Assembly (NCBI RefSeq): GCF_002954225.1
Contig: NZ_PPTH01000011.1
Coordinates: 5,934-69,933 of the forward strand
From: Arthrobacter ruber
GTDB lineage: Bacteria > Actinomycetota > Actinomycetes > Actinomycetales > Micrococcaceae
Direction of reading: 5' to 3'
DNA: 64,000 nt
Made by a program: the position numbers and the translations under genes. Positions 63,100 to 64,000 of the stretch are shown here, piece by piece (position 1 is the stretch's first letter; each line of letters begins with the position of its first letter). Under the pieces are notes generated by a model, which made no database searches, was not told where the DNA came from, and worked only from the letters and a program-made list of their open reading frames with translations.

Positions 63100-63551
63100 C
63101 CGCTCCGACGCCGGATCCCGCTGCCACTGGCCGAACAGGGGTTTCGAGGCTCCCAGGACCTAGGTTGCCATGGCGCCATCCCGGCTTCGATAGCGCAGTC
63201 AAGGATTGCAGTGGGTAGCCACCGCTCATGATCGGGTTCAGAATTCCAGGGATTGTGGCCACTGTAGGGCGCTTCGCCCGGCTCACAGCCTTGCCTTGGA
63301 GAACCAGCGCTACGCACGAGGCAGAGAGGTGCGTTCCCCTGCCGAGCTCACCCGAGTGCCGGACTCCTGCACGGGACTTCGACGAAAGGGTCCCGTCAGA
63401 CTTCGGGGACCATCTTTACAAGCGTCAGACCGCTCTCATTCGCCACGCGCAGAGGAATCGCGGGCAATGGAGCGTTGCGGTGGTTCACCGACGAGTGGAC
63501 GCGCGGAATGGGAGCAGTGCTCGAACTGGTCCAACGTGCCCATACGTCAGC
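63100..63551. other. Intergenic stretch at the edge of a compositional change
   Basis: About 450 bases without a supported gene. GC content falls visibly to the right of about 63.4 kb. Several open frames cross it, but none has a ribosome binding site or a recognisable family. Confidence 0.4.
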
Positions 63552-63932
63552 ATGAAGGAGTTTCCCGTCCACCTCCTCGGCGACCCGGAAACCATCGAAC
63601 TGAAGTCCGCAGAACTCGATGTCCTTCTCACGAAGGACGATGGTTTGAGTATGGAGAGCACCGGTGCGAAGGAGCTTCCGGGAACGAAAGGGCGAGAGGA
63701 ACTTGAGCAGTATCATCATGGTCACCACATTGCTTCAGCCCTTGCTTGGGTTCTCTCTGAGGTACTCAGTTCGAGTAAACTTCGCGGCAACGCCGTCGAA
63801 AATCACGCTGGAACTACAATTACGATCGAAGAAAACAGTGAACTTTCCGTCGTCGCTCGGTTCCATGAATGGGCGCACTCTCTCGGATCCTGGATCTGGC
63901 CACCACAATATTGTGGATTAGGTGCTGCTTAG
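63552..63932 (+). CDS. Hypothetical protein in a lower-GC segment
   Basis: A 126-aa frame beginning MKEFPVHLLGDPETIELKS, hydrophilic, with HHGHHIASALAWVLSEVL in the middle and a Trp/Pro-containing end. It uses A/T-ending codons far more than the rest of the window, which suggests acquired DNA. No ribosome binding site is clear and the frame is open further upstream to 63228. A competing frame on the other strand (63396-63728) covers part of it. Function unknown. Confidence 0.35.
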   Translation: MKEFPVHLLGDPETIELKSAELDVLLTKDDGLSMESTGAKELPGTKGREELEQYHHGHHIASALAWVLSEVLSSSKLRGNAVENHAGTTITIEENSELSVVARFHEWAHSLGSWIWPPQYCGLGAA

Positions 63933-63939
63933 TGAATCG

Positions 63940-64000
63940 TCATGGCTTATGAGGATCGAGCTCGCACTGTAGGTATCGATGGCGAAAGCCCTGCGCGACG
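63940..64000 (+). CDS. Possible start of a gene truncated by the window end
   Basis: An ATG at 63940 opens MAYEDRARTVGIDGESPAR, still open at the window end. It is too short to judge, and no ribosome binding site is clear. Confidence 0.2.

Noticed and set aside
63396-63728. A 110-codon minus-strand frame at the right edge
   Set aside because: It looks protein-like but has no ribosome binding site and overlaps the plus-strand frame. Neither can be proved, and the plus frame was listed with low confidence.

Overview
The window is a high-GC Gram-positive (actinobacterial) chromosome segment, most like Arthrobacter or a close Micrococcaceae relative. The reasons are the strong GC bias at third codon positions, the mycothiol-linked genes (mycoredoxin, S-(hydroxymethyl)mycothiol dehydrogenase), a bifunctional Rel protein, MurT/GatD, and a gene order that follows the actinobacterial series thrS-HIT-pgsA ... 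pdxS ... pdxT-yebC-ruvC-ruvA-ruvB ... yajC-secD-secF ... rel ... hisS ... aspS. No tRNA, rRNA, CRISPR array, insertion sequence or phage module was recognised.

Layout. 0-7 kb: aspS and hisS on the minus strand, an APC permease between them, then a DUF349 protein. 7.2-12.8 kb: a self-contained catabolic cassette: a GntP-type transporter divergent from a DUF1537 four-carbon acid-sugar kinase, a 3-hydroxyisobutyrate-dehydrogenase-like oxidoreductase, a FadR-type regulator and an SDR, the last four translationally coupled. 12.9-23.8 kb: the housekeeping block rel, secF-secD-yajC, ruvB-ruvA-ruvC, yebC and pdxT (transcribed right to left). 23.9-34.5 kb: an accessory block separating pdxT from pdxS, with murT-gatD (peptidoglycan amidation), a VOC protein, two lipoproteins, an Xre regulator/membrane-protein pair with a striking promoter/operator, a secreted hydrolase, an M3 oligopeptidase, GNAT, DinB-like and MerR/GyrI-type proteins. 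34.6-40.6 kb: pdxS, an orphan FliA-like sigma factor, and the overlapping trio thrS-HIT-pgsA.

40.9-63.1 kb: accessory metabolism. It holds a mycothiol/formaldehyde module (mycoredoxin, dehydrogenase, metallo-beta-lactamase protein), a lipoate-ligase-like protein, an aldo/keto reductase followed by an esterase remnant, DUF427, a thioesterase, two MFS transporters, a Rieske/DUF2231 protein, a Cys-cluster/pentapeptide protein, an SGNH hydrolase, a zinc metallopeptidase, a glycosyltransferase and an AlkD-like protein. A YtrA-type ABC transporter operon, a CPBP-family membrane protein, RNase Z, a CbbX-like AAA+ ATPase and a divergent epoxide-hydrolase/TetR pair with a perfect palindromic operator complete it. 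The last ~0.5 kb is visibly lower in GC and holds only unrecognised frames.

Regulatory sequence is unusually readable: several perfect hairpin terminators, and at least six genes whose ATG follows a -10-like hexamer by only 6-8 bases with no ribosome binding site, the pattern of leaderless transcription. Start codons were chosen by ribosome binding site and family N-terminus, so several genes are shorter than their longest open frame.
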